Shown: positions 26,201 through 34,547, counted from the first letter of the stretch. The stretch: 64,000 bases of DNA from UBA11865 sp041570195 (GCA_041570195.1 JBFFWQ010000011.1:17505-81504), one strand, 5' to 3'. Numbers and translations are program-made. Notes: generated by a model not told the origin, from the letters alone.

Positions 26201-26437
26201 GGTCAGGTGGACGCCTGGCCTTTGCAGGGCACCTATCCAACCGGGCAGTGGACGGCCGGCGAGATTATCGAAGATCCCTACCTGGTGCGGCTTGCAGAAG
26301 AGCTACCGCCGGGACAATACAAGCTGTACGTTGGCTGGTATTTGCTGGAGACGCTACGCCGGCTTCCGGTCGTTAATAACGATGGTCAGGCTGTCGACGA
26401 CAAAGTGATCATCCCTGGGCTCACAATGCCCGAGTAG
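23216..26437 (+). CDS. large polytopic membrane protein of the DUF2723 / O-mannosyltransferase-like type
   Basis: About 1073 residues from the ATG at 23216; the frame is open further upstream but with atypical, arginine-rich content. The first half has about a dozen membrane helices. It contains GTADTFEFQVIVPQLGIVHP and TGYPLYLLL, the DUF2723 signature, which is thought to belong to lipid-linked-sugar glycosyltransferases acting outside the membrane. The second half (after about 640) is soluble, with Trp-rich beta-sandwich segments such as ITLFWQATEPLNDQLHVYMR and LTLSWQALAPMSENYTVFVQ, probably two extracytoplasmic domains. A 93-base heptamer-repeat element is inserted in frame (24091-24183). 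Confidence 0.85.
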   Translation: MTTNVETAEGTVDNGLVGLAPLAAGALVATLSFVGGLSAGRILYEWLFPALLWLGRPLPGLMVAAGIALLGWFFWRWLARSLAQRRSEQPPDIQKESVWTALIPFLPLILNLAYLFDPAVHLQRSRLLFLASLWLAAVFLARLLSQPATWRWLAYILIIGFLLPVYLATMGQTVGTADTFEFQVIVPQLGIVHPTGYPLYLLLAKPFTWLPLNEVAWRVNLATLLFGLAAVCLLYTVGRRLLGWSIPALLAAVTFGLAPTFWSQSINAEVYSLHALIVATVLLLMREIGNWRLVFSGQWAVGSDRWTQNGGSYVLTTNHQPLTTDGQSRARHPFYFTVLLALTLGLGLANHLTTVILLPAAALAVFFAWRAGRFREAPFSGFWSVIAIVGALCLPLLLYTYLPIRWAAVNGEPMGLERFVDWVIGGRFQGALQLNAWLRDSARYQIVGRLMLDEWPVAWGLLLIVVGSIFLFFRQWRYALILAITWIGYSFYALNYYVPDLAVFLIPAYLIMTLFWAAGLVAIMASIPRLIPTAGTYFVALLQALVVLIALTPAFLMAVGQTWPAVDSSRDDGRSNWARNVLDLPIPSGAAILADSDKFPPLYYLQQAEGKRPDLDIVVLPDEGAYRAEVEARTAAGQPVYLARFLPGLESIYHLRSLGPLTEVGLTPATPAPAGEELPDVSFGAIQLLDYQLALSSPFVEGESAITLFWQATEPLNDQLHVYMRWAGESFVGPSRSQHPAGNTYPTVAWQVGEVVPDYHELPRPLLAGSERVALQAALAAPFTPAEELDWQTITTVDWQASEPALIIDPLRMQLGPLDLDGAAMVEPARSEGSTKVQLTGYANTPDSLLMAIVPAGSDPGGADWQLVNPVIIPGDPAQSGNRHRLSWTGRFDAGLPVGSYDILAAHGAQPASCGWLARRTDNCVIGQVDLSNFALPAGAANFGDKIALLAVDVPDRALRPAGELPLTLSWQALAPMSENYTVFVQVLDASDRIVGQVDAWPLQGTYPTGQWTAGEIIEDPYLVRLAEELPPGQYKLYVGWYLLETLRRLPVVNNDGQAVDDKVIIPGLTMPE
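24091..24183. repeat. palindromic heptamer-repeat element inside the DUF2723 gene
   Basis: Five GKTAGTG/GGCAGTG-type heptamers in tandem (24091-24125) are followed by a 30-base core. Four heptamers of roughly complementary kind follow (TACTAAC, TACCAAC, CACCAAC, CACTGAC; 24156-24183). The two arms are inverted relative to each other. The whole is 93 bases, exactly 31 codons, so the host gene stays open. The encoded stretch is Trp/Ser/Thr/Asn-rich and unlike the flanking membrane segments. Confidence 0.75.
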
Positions 26438-26455
26438 ACATGGTCAGCTTGCGTG

Positions 26456-27346
26456 TCATGGGCCCGCACCAATCTCAGTAGCATCCCTGGTCGGCCGAAC
26501 CTCCAAATCCTGCCGCCTGACACGCTTCATCGAGCCTGGGCTGCTCTGACGGCCATCCCCGCTACGAGCCGCGGTAACAGTCCGTGGCTTGAAGCTCATC
26601 TCCTCTAATGAATGCATGTACGGTGACTCGCCAATCTTCTCAAGTTGCGCCTTGCCCAATTCAAAGCGATAACGATTTATGATCGGATTCGGCACATGAT
26701 GGACCCATGAATTAGCCGGGCTGGATGGGTGCAGGAAGTTGGCAAAAATCACATCAGGAAGCACATCATCGGTGACGATTGCTGCCGCCTGGGCCTTGCC
26801 CTTACCGACTCGGATGAGGCCATGTTTGTCCAGAGCCGTGAAGGCGGCATCAGTGCCTTTTACCCGGCTCCAGCTGCCGGTCTGCACCAAGATGTTGTCG
26901 TTCCACATCCGCACCTCGTCGCTGCTCTCAATGATGCCATGGGTTCCGAGCTCGCGTAGTAATTCGCGTGCTATTTTGCCTATCTGCCGCGCTCGCCGGA
27001 CAAGCACGAAATAGTCGCGATGGTCGCCGCGGATCGAGTGGTTTCCCCCTACATTGACCACGCTGGAATCGAAATCAGGCAAAATGACTACATGATGCGG
27101 CCGGCCATCCACGCTAACAGTAACGTGTTGATTTGGGCTGATCCAAGGTGTCAACGTTCCACCCGGAAGATCGCTGCCCAAGGCATTTTCGTAGGCGCCC
27201 GGCCCGCCGTTCTGTGAGTCTGTGGGCCAAGTGCACGCCTTGTAGCCGCAGGCCATGATACATTAGTCACAAGCCGTCGTATGGACATTGGCATCCGGTG
27301 GCGGTAGAGGTACGTTGTCCTGGGGTACATGATTATCGTCTGCCAT
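26456..27346 (-). pseudogene. remnant of an arsenite-oxidase-type molybdopterin subunit (AioA-like)
   Basis: From the ATG at 27346 the frame reads MADDNHVPQDNVPLPPPDAN and then reaches ACD-stop-CIMACGYKACTWP. This is the Cys-x2-Cys-x3-Cys iron-sulfur motif of AioA, broken by TAA at 27263-27265. The next part (YENALGSDLPGG, SVVNVGG, RGDH) matches an AioA N-terminus. Soon afterwards the sequence resembles an AioA C-terminus (VTDDVLPDVIFANFLHP, NRYRFELGKAQLEKIGESPY, EEMSFKPRTV). Only about 297 codons remain of an expected 800 or more, so most of the molybdopterin core is gone. The family call is from remembered AioA sequences. Confidence 0.65.
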
Positions 27347-27416
27347 ATACTTGTTCACTCCTGGACACCAAGAGTCTGGAACCGGACGATCGGCACTCCT
27401 TAATTTGCCCATCACC

Positions 27417-27440
27417 AATCCCCGATCCCTGATCCCTATT
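27417..27440. repeat. short heptamer tandem repeat between the Rieske and AioA remnants
   Basis: Three imperfect seven-base units of the CCCTGAT type (CCCCGAT, CCCTGAT, CCCTATT) stand in tandem just after the end of the Rieske remnant. The composition differs from the GGCTGAA family but the period is the same. Confidence 0.55.
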
Positions 27441-27994
27441 CATGCGTTCGGATCCACTTGATTGTCGTAGTAGCCGAAGATCAAACCCATAACATCGGTA
27501 GCAGCAATTTCATCGCCATCGGTTTCCAAAATAATCTGCGCTGAGCCTTGAGTAGAATGACCGTTCACCACTATGCCATGCCAGGTCCGCTCACAGGTTG
27601 ACCGGTGCAGCGGGCACGGCCTGCCATACCTATGTTGCCGTGGAACTGATCGACCGGGGGACTGCCCTGATGGGGTCAGAAAGTATTGAACCCCACTACA
27701 TCGTCCCCCCGGTTCAAGGCCGCCGGCCGGTTCTCCAAGTTAAATGAGGATGTTGGCCGATAATGGGTGATCCCATGGGTACTTGAAACTCACGGGGACG
27801 CCAGGCGTCAGCTCACTCAAGCGACCGATCACCTGTCGTGGATAATCTACCCGTTGCGCTCGAAACACAGTCGGCGCGCCGACTTTGCGCAGGTAAACCG
27901 GTAATGTCAGGGTCACAACGGTGGTGCCGCCTAATTGCAGAAACCTGCGACGGTAAACGATACCGGCCGTGGGGTCACACTCTTTATCCGTCAT
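27440..27994 (-). pseudogene. remnant of a Rieske iron-sulfur subunit (AioB-like) with Tat signal
   Basis: ATG 27994 begins MTDKECDPTAGIVYRRRFLQLGG, a twin-arginine export signal. YPRQVIGRLSELTPGVPVSF, then KYPWDHPLSANILI, match the AioB N-terminal domain and end at TAA (27740-27742). Beyond it LGEPAGGLEPG continues. A G-run slip near 27705 opens DDVVGFNTF-stop-PHQGSP, where TGA (27676-27678) replaces the first Rieske cysteine (C-P-H). A further frame change restores CPLHRS, the second Rieske motif, and then VVNGHSTQG, ILETDGDEIAATDVMGLIFG and the stop at 27440. At least two stops and two frame shifts make it non-functional. Confidence 0.75.
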
Positions 27995-28057
27995 CCAATA
28001 TATTCCTATCGCTGTCCAAGGCACATATGGAGGTAGTTCTGGCGCGTCAGCAGTGAT

Positions 28058-29038
28058 CTTGTCGCCATCTAGCCTGGTTACATAGTACAATCCAAGGTCA
28101 ACCGTAACCATGTCATAAATCTCTTCACTGACCCCCCTTAGCCCATTGTTCGTAACGAAAGGTGATCTGGTTCAAGGAGTCGTCTTCGAAGCTGGATATG
28201 TCGGTACGCCTGTGTTGTGGAAGGAATTGTCGCTGATTAGCGCTCCGTTGTGACAGGCGATGCAGTTAGCTTTGCCGGTGAATAGTTCGTAGCCTCTCCT
28301 GGCCTCCTCGGAAATCACGATCTCATCTCCGGCCAAAAAGGCATCAAACGGAACGATCTGAGAGACGATTGTGCGTTCATAAGTGGCCATGGCCGTGAGC
28401 GCGTCGCTGAACAATGGATACTCGGTGCCAAAAACCCCTTTGAACCGGCGGGCATAATCGGGAATTTGAGCCAATCGCTCCTCAACCAGACCCGAATCCA
28501 GGTTGTCCGCTACGGCTCCGCCCCAGGCGCCTTTGTTCTGTTTTTCAGTGCTGGTTTTGCCGCCATCCCATTTCAGCGAAGTGTCGTAAGCAAAGTTGAT
28601 GATGGTACTGGCATTGTGCCAATGGGTAAAGCCAGGATAGCCAAGAGAAATCGGCGCGGCGATGCCCCAACTACCGTCGCAAGAGTTACACTATAGGCTG
28701 GTATCTGCCGACATGCGCCCATCAAAATACAGCATCTCGCCTAACTCGGCCTTTTCCAGTGAATACGGACTATCGGGAGGAAAAGAGACCTGTGGCAGCA
28801 CAGCTAATGGCGGATATTCCACGACCACCTCTTCTTCGACTGATTGCTCGGACGGCGATGCGGGTGTCGCCTCAACTTCTGCCATGCTGTCCTGCGGTCG
28901 CGTCAGGACGTAATACAATAGAGCGCCAGTAACAAGGCCTGTGACGGCTAGAATCCCGGCGAATACGGCTTTACCCCGAAGTGTTACCGGCTTCTCTGCC
29001 CAAGCCACGTTTTCTTGACCGTTACTTCGTTCACTCAT
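28058..29038 (-). pseudogene. remnant of a membrane-anchored dihaem cytochrome c peroxidase (MauG-like), copy 2
   Basis: ATG 29038 overlaps the end of copy 1 by four bases. An N-terminal anchor helix (AVFAGILAVTGLVTGALLYY) and an acidic linker precede FPPDSPYSLEKAELGEMLYF, the peroxidase N-domain. A TAG at 28691-28693 falls just before the first haem motif, which reads CNSCD and so lacks its histidine. The same frame then stays open through ISLGYPGFTHWHN, AQIPDYARRFKGVFG and an intact second haem motif CIACHN. Frame shifts follow near 28190 and 28135 (FEDDSLNQITFRYEQWAKG, then VSEEIYDMVTVDLGLYYVTR). The final part is not recognisable. Confidence 0.75.
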
Positions 29039-30118
29039 CGGTTCTCTCCCAGGGTGCGGAGTTGATAATCCGGAAGGATTGGGATTTCGACGTCGACAGG
29101 CTCGCTGCTCAGGCTTTCCAAGAACGCGACACGCTGATCTGTCTGTGTCGAGGTCAATCCAAGGTCGTCGCGTGCGTCATAAAAGGCGATCACTTCTTCC
29201 AGCGTTGCAAGAATGCCATTGTGCATATGGGCGCCGTTCGGCCGACTTCGCGTAAGGGTGCGGTACGAAAATGCACCCCAATCGGGATCTTCTTTGGTCA
29301 CCGCAATAAGACCCGTATCCTCAACCAGGACCCCGTAATTAGGCACGCCTAACTGCCGGAAAGTGATGTGCCCTAGCGGATCATCCCAGATATCGTCGTT
29401 CACCAGCACTTAGTGGGCGCAGAAAGCGCTATCGGAGAGCGTCAAACCGATATAGCAATCGGCACAGCCTGCTTCGCCTGTGAACAACTCTAATCCGGCA
29501 ATGGCATCTTGTGAAACGGCTGTCTGATCGCCGACCAGGTGCCGATCGTAGGGCGTGACGCCAGAGTTGATAGATTGGATATAGGCCGTAGTAGCTCCCA
29601 GAACCTTGCCGAAAGACGGTCCCGAACCGAATACTTACTCGGAAAGCTGGACATATTCGGGCACTTATTTGACACGCTCGACCATGAGCCGACCGTCACA
29701 GCTCATGAAATGAGCCTCCATGATATGATCTCGAACCAGAGTGGGCATACATATCAGCCCCGTCCATACGACCATCCCAATGAAGGAAGTCCTGAAACAC
29801 GGTATTCATGATCGTGGGAGCATTTCGGAAGTACGGCGTACCTGTATATCCTGGGCTCAAGGCTTCCAGGTTGCTGCTGGCGTTGTCCGGCTGGTGACAC
29901 GTGGCACAGCCAAGGCCAAAGTCACCTGGCAGCCTGGGATCAAAGAACAAGTACTTGCCCAACGCCACCAGGGCATCGTCGTGTTCCGTGGGTAGCTCGG
30001 TAAAGGTTTCAACACTGTCTTCGGCTGGCCGGACGTTCTCGATCGGTATCAGTTCATACGGCGGCGCGAGGATAACGCCAATCGCTGCCCATGCGACCGC
30101 GATTCGTTGAATCTTCGT
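29035..30118 (-). pseudogene. remnant of a secreted dihaem cytochrome c peroxidase (MauG-like), copy 1
   Basis: The first gene of the decayed operon. A GAGGAG ribosome site lies before ACG at 30116-30118, where an ATG would give a normal signal peptide (KIQRIAVAWAAIGVILA); the start codon therefore seems mutated. YLFFDPRLPGDFGLGCATCH has an intact first haem motif. A frame shift near 29750 leads to PTLVRDHIMEAHF. TAA stops lie at 29665-29667, 29635-29637 and 29410-29412. The second haem motif is CADCY, with the His ligand lost. The C-terminal part (HITFRQLGVPNYGVL, VTKEDPDWGAF, MHNGILATLEEVIAFYDA) holds two compensating shifts around RTAPLREVGRTAP. Confidence 0.8.
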
Positions 30119-30191
30119 AACCACTCCTCGTGGCACGCCGGGTTAAGCGTTAGGCTGTACATACGGGCCGGCCGAATACCAGATGGAAGGC

Positions 30192-31007
30192 TCAAACTAC
30201 AGCTTTAGTTTCTTGGCGAAATACAAACGCGCCGTAGCCGACGACGCGGTCGCGCGGCCCGGCGGTATCGCCCGAGTTACGCAAATCGACCGTACTGGCC
30301 GATAATCGCCGATCGCGAGCCAGGTGCAGCAGGCCATTGATCGCCCGCCGGCCGCAAGCCTGCCCCTCTCCGACCGCCTGTAGCCTTTCAATAGCCTTGG
30401 CTGTGGCCTTGTCCGACTCCACGGCCGCCTCGTAGTCGTTGTAATGGCTCAGATCAGAGCTTACAACGATGACCGTTTCGCGGCCGCCCCACAACAACTC
30501 CATAACTTCAGCAACCTCGGCCGCCGTCGCGGCGCCTACAGCCAACGGCACCACGCTGAAGTCGTCGAAGATCACCTGCAAGAAAGGCAGTTGCACTTCC
30601 AGGCAATGCTCCCTCTCGTGGGCCTGGTCAGCCACCTGGACCTGTTCTAACGCCAGAATCCGCTCTTGCGCCGGCCGTTCGATCGGCACGGTACCCAACG
30701 GCGTGGCAAAGGCCTCGGCGCTGCTGGCTGCCAGGCCACGCACTGACGCCCAGTGGGCCGGGCCCAACAAGATCACTCGCCGCACGTCGCGCCGCACGTC
30801 GCCATTGGCGCGGGCCAGGTGGGCATACGCCGTGCCAGCAATAGGCCCAGAGTAAATATAGCCGGCGTGGGGGGCAATGACCGCCTTTGGCGGCGGCCCG
30901 GCAACATCACCGACTGCGTTCAGATAGTCGCTCACCTGGCGGCGTAGGCGCCCGCTTTCTCCCGGGTAGAATTGACCGGCCACAGCCGGCCGTCTTATAG
31001 CGCTCAT
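30192..31007 (-). CDS. amrB: MEMO-like protein, AmmeMemoRadiSam system protein B
   Basis: 271-residue member of the MEMO1 family, structurally related to class III extradiol dioxygenases. It opens with IRRPAVAGQFYPGESGRLRR and has VIAPHAGYIYSGPIAGTAYA, HERE HCLEVQLPFLQ and VVSSDLSHYNDYEAA, which supply the conserved His and Asp residues. In bacteria this protein is usually encoded with a radical-SAM protein and an AMMECR1 protein. Here the radical-SAM gene is 1.3 kb away on the opposite strand and AMMECR1 is not in the window. The gene is intact and stands just upstream of the decayed operon. Confidence 0.9.
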   Translation of the reverse strand: MSAIRRPAVAGQFYPGESGRLRRQVSDYLNAVGDVAGPPPKAVIAPHAGYIYSGPIAGTAYAHLARANGDVRRDVRRVILLGPAHWASVRGLAASSAEAFATPLGTVPIERPAQERILALEQVQVADQAHEREHCLEVQLPFLQVIFDDFSVVPLAVGAATAAEVAEVMELLWGGRETVIVVSSDLSHYNDYEAAVESDKATAKAIERLQAVGEGQACGRRAINGLLHLARDRRLSASTVDLRNSGDTAGPRDRVVGYGAFVFRQETKAVV

Positions 31008-31211
31008 GGTTCACCCCTTTGCCGACCTCTCAGACACATGCCAGGCAGCAGACTCGTTCACGCCCTGATTCATAGGCGCCTAGTTTATCGGCGCACTCTT
31101 TAGTATAGTATACCCTAACGTGCACACTCAGAAGAGGAAACGACGTGAATCAAGCCGGTTCTAATCAACGTTATCCGCGTTAATACGCGTCCCAATTATT
31201 TGAGGAGGAAC

Positions 31212-32183
31212 ATGGTGTCCCCAATAGCCGTTACCCGATCTATCGTTGCTGCAGATGCCTTGGGCGAAATCATAGCCGAAGAATATGACCTGGGCGCGCC
31301 ATTGAACTGTAAATTGATCAGCAAAATGCTGCGAACCCAGGACAATGAACACTATCTCGTCCGATCAGGCGACGTCAAATACGTGGCTCGGGTTTATCAG
31401 TTGGGTCAACATCTACAACGCCAAGAATCAGACTATTTGTACGAATTGGATTGGCTCAACTTCCTCAAGGCCAAAGAACAGCCGGTATCCTACCCGATTG
31501 CCCGTCGCGATGGCGGCTTTTTGGGCCAACTGGAGGCGCCGGAAGGTCGTCGTTACTATGCCGTGTTCAGCTTCGCACGGGGTAAGCCCATGGTGGCAGA
31601 TGACGAAGACCAACTATTCTCCATGGGCCGTCGGATGGCCCAGATCCATCTGGCTTCAAACAATTATGAACCGTCTCACGAGCGCCGGCGCATGGGTCTC
31701 AGCTTCCTGGTGGATGAACCGGTAGCCCGGCTTGAGCGATTTTGGGCCAGGAAACGTGATGCGAAGTTGGACATATTGCTCACGTCGGCCGAGGAAGCCA
31801 AAGAACAGATTGAGACCCTCCTGAAGAACGAAGAAGAAACCGAAGATGGTTGGGGGGCAATCGGCGGGGACTTTCATCCCTATAACACTCATTTCGATGG
31901 TAGCGACGAACCCACCTTCTTCAGTTTCGACCTATGCGGCCTCGGCTGGCGAGCCTATGACATCGCCGTTTTTCTGCTCAATGCCGACCTGATGCGCCGG
32001 CCGAGCAACTTGTCTGAAGCATTCTTCGCCGGTTATTACGCGGCCCGTCCCTTGTCACGCAATGAGCACGAGGCCATCGCCCCGTTCCTAACCATTCGCC
32101 GGGTGTGGCTTACTGGCACGTTCTCTACCGTAGAAGGCGTGGCCGGTTATACATTTATCGGCCCGGCCGAACTCGATCTATGA
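31212..32183 (+). CDS. APH/choline-kinase-like phosphotransferase
   Basis: 323 residues with the aminoglycoside-phosphotransferase fold, a fold shared with homoserine kinase II and the SrkA stress kinase. The catalytic loop reads GAIGGDFHPYNTHFD and the metal-binding segment FFSFDLCGLGWRAYDIAVFL. Both key Asp residues are present. The substrate is unknown. The ATG at 31212 has GAGGAGGA four bases upstream, so it is preferred over a TTG at 31200. It sits between the two AmmeMemoRadiSam genes and is co-directional with the radical-SAM gene 120 bases downstream. Confidence 0.83.
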   Translation: MVSPIAVTRSIVAADALGEIIAEEYDLGAPLNCKLISKMLRTQDNEHYLVRSGDVKYVARVYQLGQHLQRQESDYLYELDWLNFLKAKEQPVSYPIARRDGGFLGQLEAPEGRRYYAVFSFARGKPMVADDEDQLFSMGRRMAQIHLASNNYEPSHERRRMGLSFLVDEPVARLERFWARKRDAKLDILLTSAEEAKEQIETLLKNEEETEDGWGAIGGDFHPYNTHFDGSDEPTFFSFDLCGLGWRAYDIAVFLLNADLMRRPSNLSEAFFAGYYAARPLSRNEHEAIAPFLTIRRVWLTGTFSTVEGVAGYTFIGPAELDL

Positions 32184-32305
32184 GCAACTACACAAATCCA
32201 TGAACGACCCCGGAAGCCGCGATCTGAGATAGAGAAGTTAGGCCGGTGTCGAATTTCTGCGGAAATGATGCGATAAATTAACAAAGTACTTACTGGGCGA
32301 GGTGT

Positions 32306-33391
32306 TTGATGAACACGGTCGTGGCAACCAGGTACTGGCACAAGTTGGACGATGGTCGCGTACAGTGCGACCTGTGTCCGCGGGCCTGCAAGTTAAGCGA
32401 GGGACAGAGGGGCCTATGCTTCGTCCGCGCCCGCCAGGACCACCAAATTGTCTTGACGACCTATGGGCGTTCCAGTGGCTTTTGCATCGATCCCATTGAA
32501 AAGAAACCCCTGAACCATTTCCTACCCGGCACCCCGATTCTTTCTTTCGGCACGGCCGGCTGCAACCTGGCCTGCAAATTCTGCCAAAACTGGGATATCA
32601 GCAAATCGCGCGAAATTGACACCTTGGCCGATGTCGCCTCACCAGAGACTATCGCCCGCGCCGCCAAAGAACTGGGCTGCCGCAGCGTCGCTTTCACCTA
32701 CAACGATCCCGTCATTTTCCTGGAGTATGCTGTTGACGTTGCCCAGGCTTGCCATGTGGTGGGCATCAATGCTGTGGCCGTCACTGCCGGCTATATGTGT
32801 GACGAGCCGCGTATTGAGTTCTATCGCCACATGGACGCGGCCAACGTCGACCTCAAAGGCTTCGACCAGCGCTTCTACAAGCAATTATGCGCCGGTGAGC
32901 TACAGCCGGTATTGGACACTCTGCTTTACCTCAAGCACGAAACAGATGTCTGGTTTGAGATAACCAACCTGGTCATACCCGGCGCCAACGACTCCGACGA
33001 AGAATTGGAAGCAATGACACAGTGGGTCGTCGAGAAACTAGGGCCGGATGTGCCTATGCATTTCTCCGCCTTTCACCCTGACTACAAGATGCTGGACCGG
33101 CCACGAACGCCGGGATCGACCTTGACCCGCGCGCGCCAGATCGCCCTGAAGAACGGCGTGCGCTATGCCTATACCGGCAATATTCACGACCGGGAAGGTG
33201 ACAGCACCTATTGCCATGCTTGCGGCAAGTTACTGATCGGCCGTGATTGGTACGTCCTTACCGCCTGGAACCTGAGCGAAGACGGCCGCTGCCGTTTTTG
33301 CCGGACGCAGTGTGAGGGCGTATTTGACCCTCGACCCGGTAACTGGGGCGCGCGCCGGCAACCTGTCCATCTGGCCAGTTTCTATGCCTAG
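32306..33391 (+). CDS. amrS: AmmeMemoRadiSam system radical SAM enzyme
   Basis: 361 residues. The radical SAM motif is CNLACKFCQNWDISK (C-x3-C-x2-C) near residue 89. N- and C-terminal cysteine clusters (CDLCPRACKLSEGQRGLC, and near the end CHACGKLLIG ... CRFCRTQC) suggest extra metal sites. The stretch VAFTYNDPVIFLEYAVDVA and HFSAFHPDYKM are typical of this pyruvate-formate-lyase-activase-like family. Its substrate in bacteria is not settled. ATG at 32306 or 32309. Confidence 0.9.
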   Translation: MMNTVVATRYWHKLDDGRVQCDLCPRACKLSEGQRGLCFVRARQDHQIVLTTYGRSSGFCIDPIEKKPLNHFLPGTPILSFGTAGCNLACKFCQNWDISKSREIDTLADVASPETIARAAKELGCRSVAFTYNDPVIFLEYAVDVAQACHVVGINAVAVTAGYMCDEPRIEFYRHMDAANVDLKGFDQRFYKQLCAGELQPVLDTLLYLKHETDVWFEITNLVIPGANDSDEELEAMTQWVVEKLGPDVPMHFSAFHPDYKMLDRPRTPGSTLTRARQIALKNGVRYAYTGNIHDREGDSTYCHACGKLLIGRDWYVLTAWNLSEDGRCRFCRTQCEGVFDPRPGNWGARRQPVHLASFYA

Positions 33392-33465
33392 CCGACCGGC
33401 GACCGCCCTATTGGCTAGGCGACGATTTGCGATTACGTATCTTCCCCGCCCTTCAGGAGAGCGTC

Positions 33466-34527
33466 TTGGCTAGACATACCAGGTTCGGCCGCCGTTTTCG
33501 TAGCTGGAGACGTAATTTGCAGGCCAGTTGGCGCGATTCGATCCTGTTGCTGCGCGAGTTCGCCTGGCCACTGCTTTTCTTCAGCATAATCATCTTCGGT
33601 GGAGGTGTCCTCTACCTAGTCCTATCTCAAGGAGCCAGCCAACCTCCTAATAGCTTGCCAGAGGCGGCTTATATTGTTCTGTCGCTGACCTTCCTGCAGT
33701 CTCTAGGAGACTTCCCAAATGTTTGGTATTTGCAGATCTTCTATTTCATCATGCCCATCATTGGCATCGGTATCCTGGCCACCGGGCTGGCTGACTTTGG
33801 CCGGATGTTCTTTAATCGTCGCACGCGCAGCAAGGAGTGGGCCATGGCCGTCGCTTCAACCTTCCACGATCACATCGTTTTGATTGGCCTGGGCCATTTG
33901 GGCTTTCGCGTCGCAACAGAGCTCTATGAACTGAATCTGGATGTCGTCGTGATCGAGCTAGACCCGGAAGCCGGCTTGATCGCCGGGGCCCACAAGATGG
34001 GCATTCCCGTAATTCACGGTGACGGCACGCAAACGGAGGTTTTGCGCAGCGCCGGCACGGATCGGGCCCGGGCTATCGTCATCTGCACCCAAGATGACAA
34101 TCTGAATCTTCAGATAGCCCTGAATGCGCGGAAGCTGAATCCGAACATGCGCGTCGTCATCCGCATTTTCGATGTCGATTTCGCCGAAAATCTTGAGGAG
34201 CAATTTGGCTTTCGAGCCTTAAGCGCCACCCGAACGGCCGCCCCAAAATTCGCAGCCACCGCCGCCGGTGTCGACGTCACCCGGCCGATTGCCGTTGAAG
34301 GACTGACCCTGAGCTTATGCCGGTTGGACATTGGATCCCGATCAGTGCTGGTTGGCCAGACGGTGGGCGAGATCGAACAAACATACGAGCTGAGTGTCGT
34401 TCTCATCAGGCGCGACTCCAAGAGTAACTTTCACCCGGCCGCCGATCAACGCATCTCCACGGGTGACGTACTAGCGCTCCTAGCCGACCCCGGGCAGTTG
34501 AGCAAGCTTCTGCTTGACAGCCCCTGA
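33466..34527 (+). CDS. two-helix membrane protein with TrkA-N/RCK and TrkA-C domains (potassium-channel-like)
   Basis: About 353 residues from a TTG at 33466, chosen because AGGAGA lies five bases upstream; the frame extends to a TTG at 33427. Two membrane helices (FAWPLLFFSIIIFGGGVLYL and IFYFIMPIIGIGILATGLAD) flank a pore-like segment, VLSLTFLQSLGDFP. In potassium channels this position holds TVGYGD; here only GD is kept. A complete RCK domain follows (HIVLIGLGHLGFRVATELYE, GDGTQTEVLRSAG), then a TrkA-C domain (GQTVGEIEQTYELSVVLIRR). Ion selectivity cannot be inferred. Confidence 0.83.
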   Translation: MARHTRFGRRFRSWRRNLQASWRDSILLLREFAWPLLFFSIIIFGGGVLYLVLSQGASQPPNSLPEAAYIVLSLTFLQSLGDFPNVWYLQIFYFIMPIIGIGILATGLADFGRMFFNRRTRSKEWAMAVASTFHDHIVLIGLGHLGFRVATELYELNLDVVVIELDPEAGLIAGAHKMGIPVIHGDGTQTEVLRSAGTDRARAIVICTQDDNLNLQIALNARKLNPNMRVVIRIFDVDFAENLEEQFGFRALSATRTAAPKFAATAAGVDVTRPIAVEGLTLSLCRLDIGSRSVLVGQTVGEIEQTYELSVVLIRRDSKSNFHPAADQRISTGDVLALLADPGQLSKLLLDSP

Positions 34528-34547
34528 TCCCCAGCCCCAATCAACGT

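Noticed and set aside
27676..27678. TGA as selenocysteine in the Rieske protein
   Set aside because: A TAA and two frame shifts in the same gene show it is already broken; no SECIS-like structure was evident nearby.
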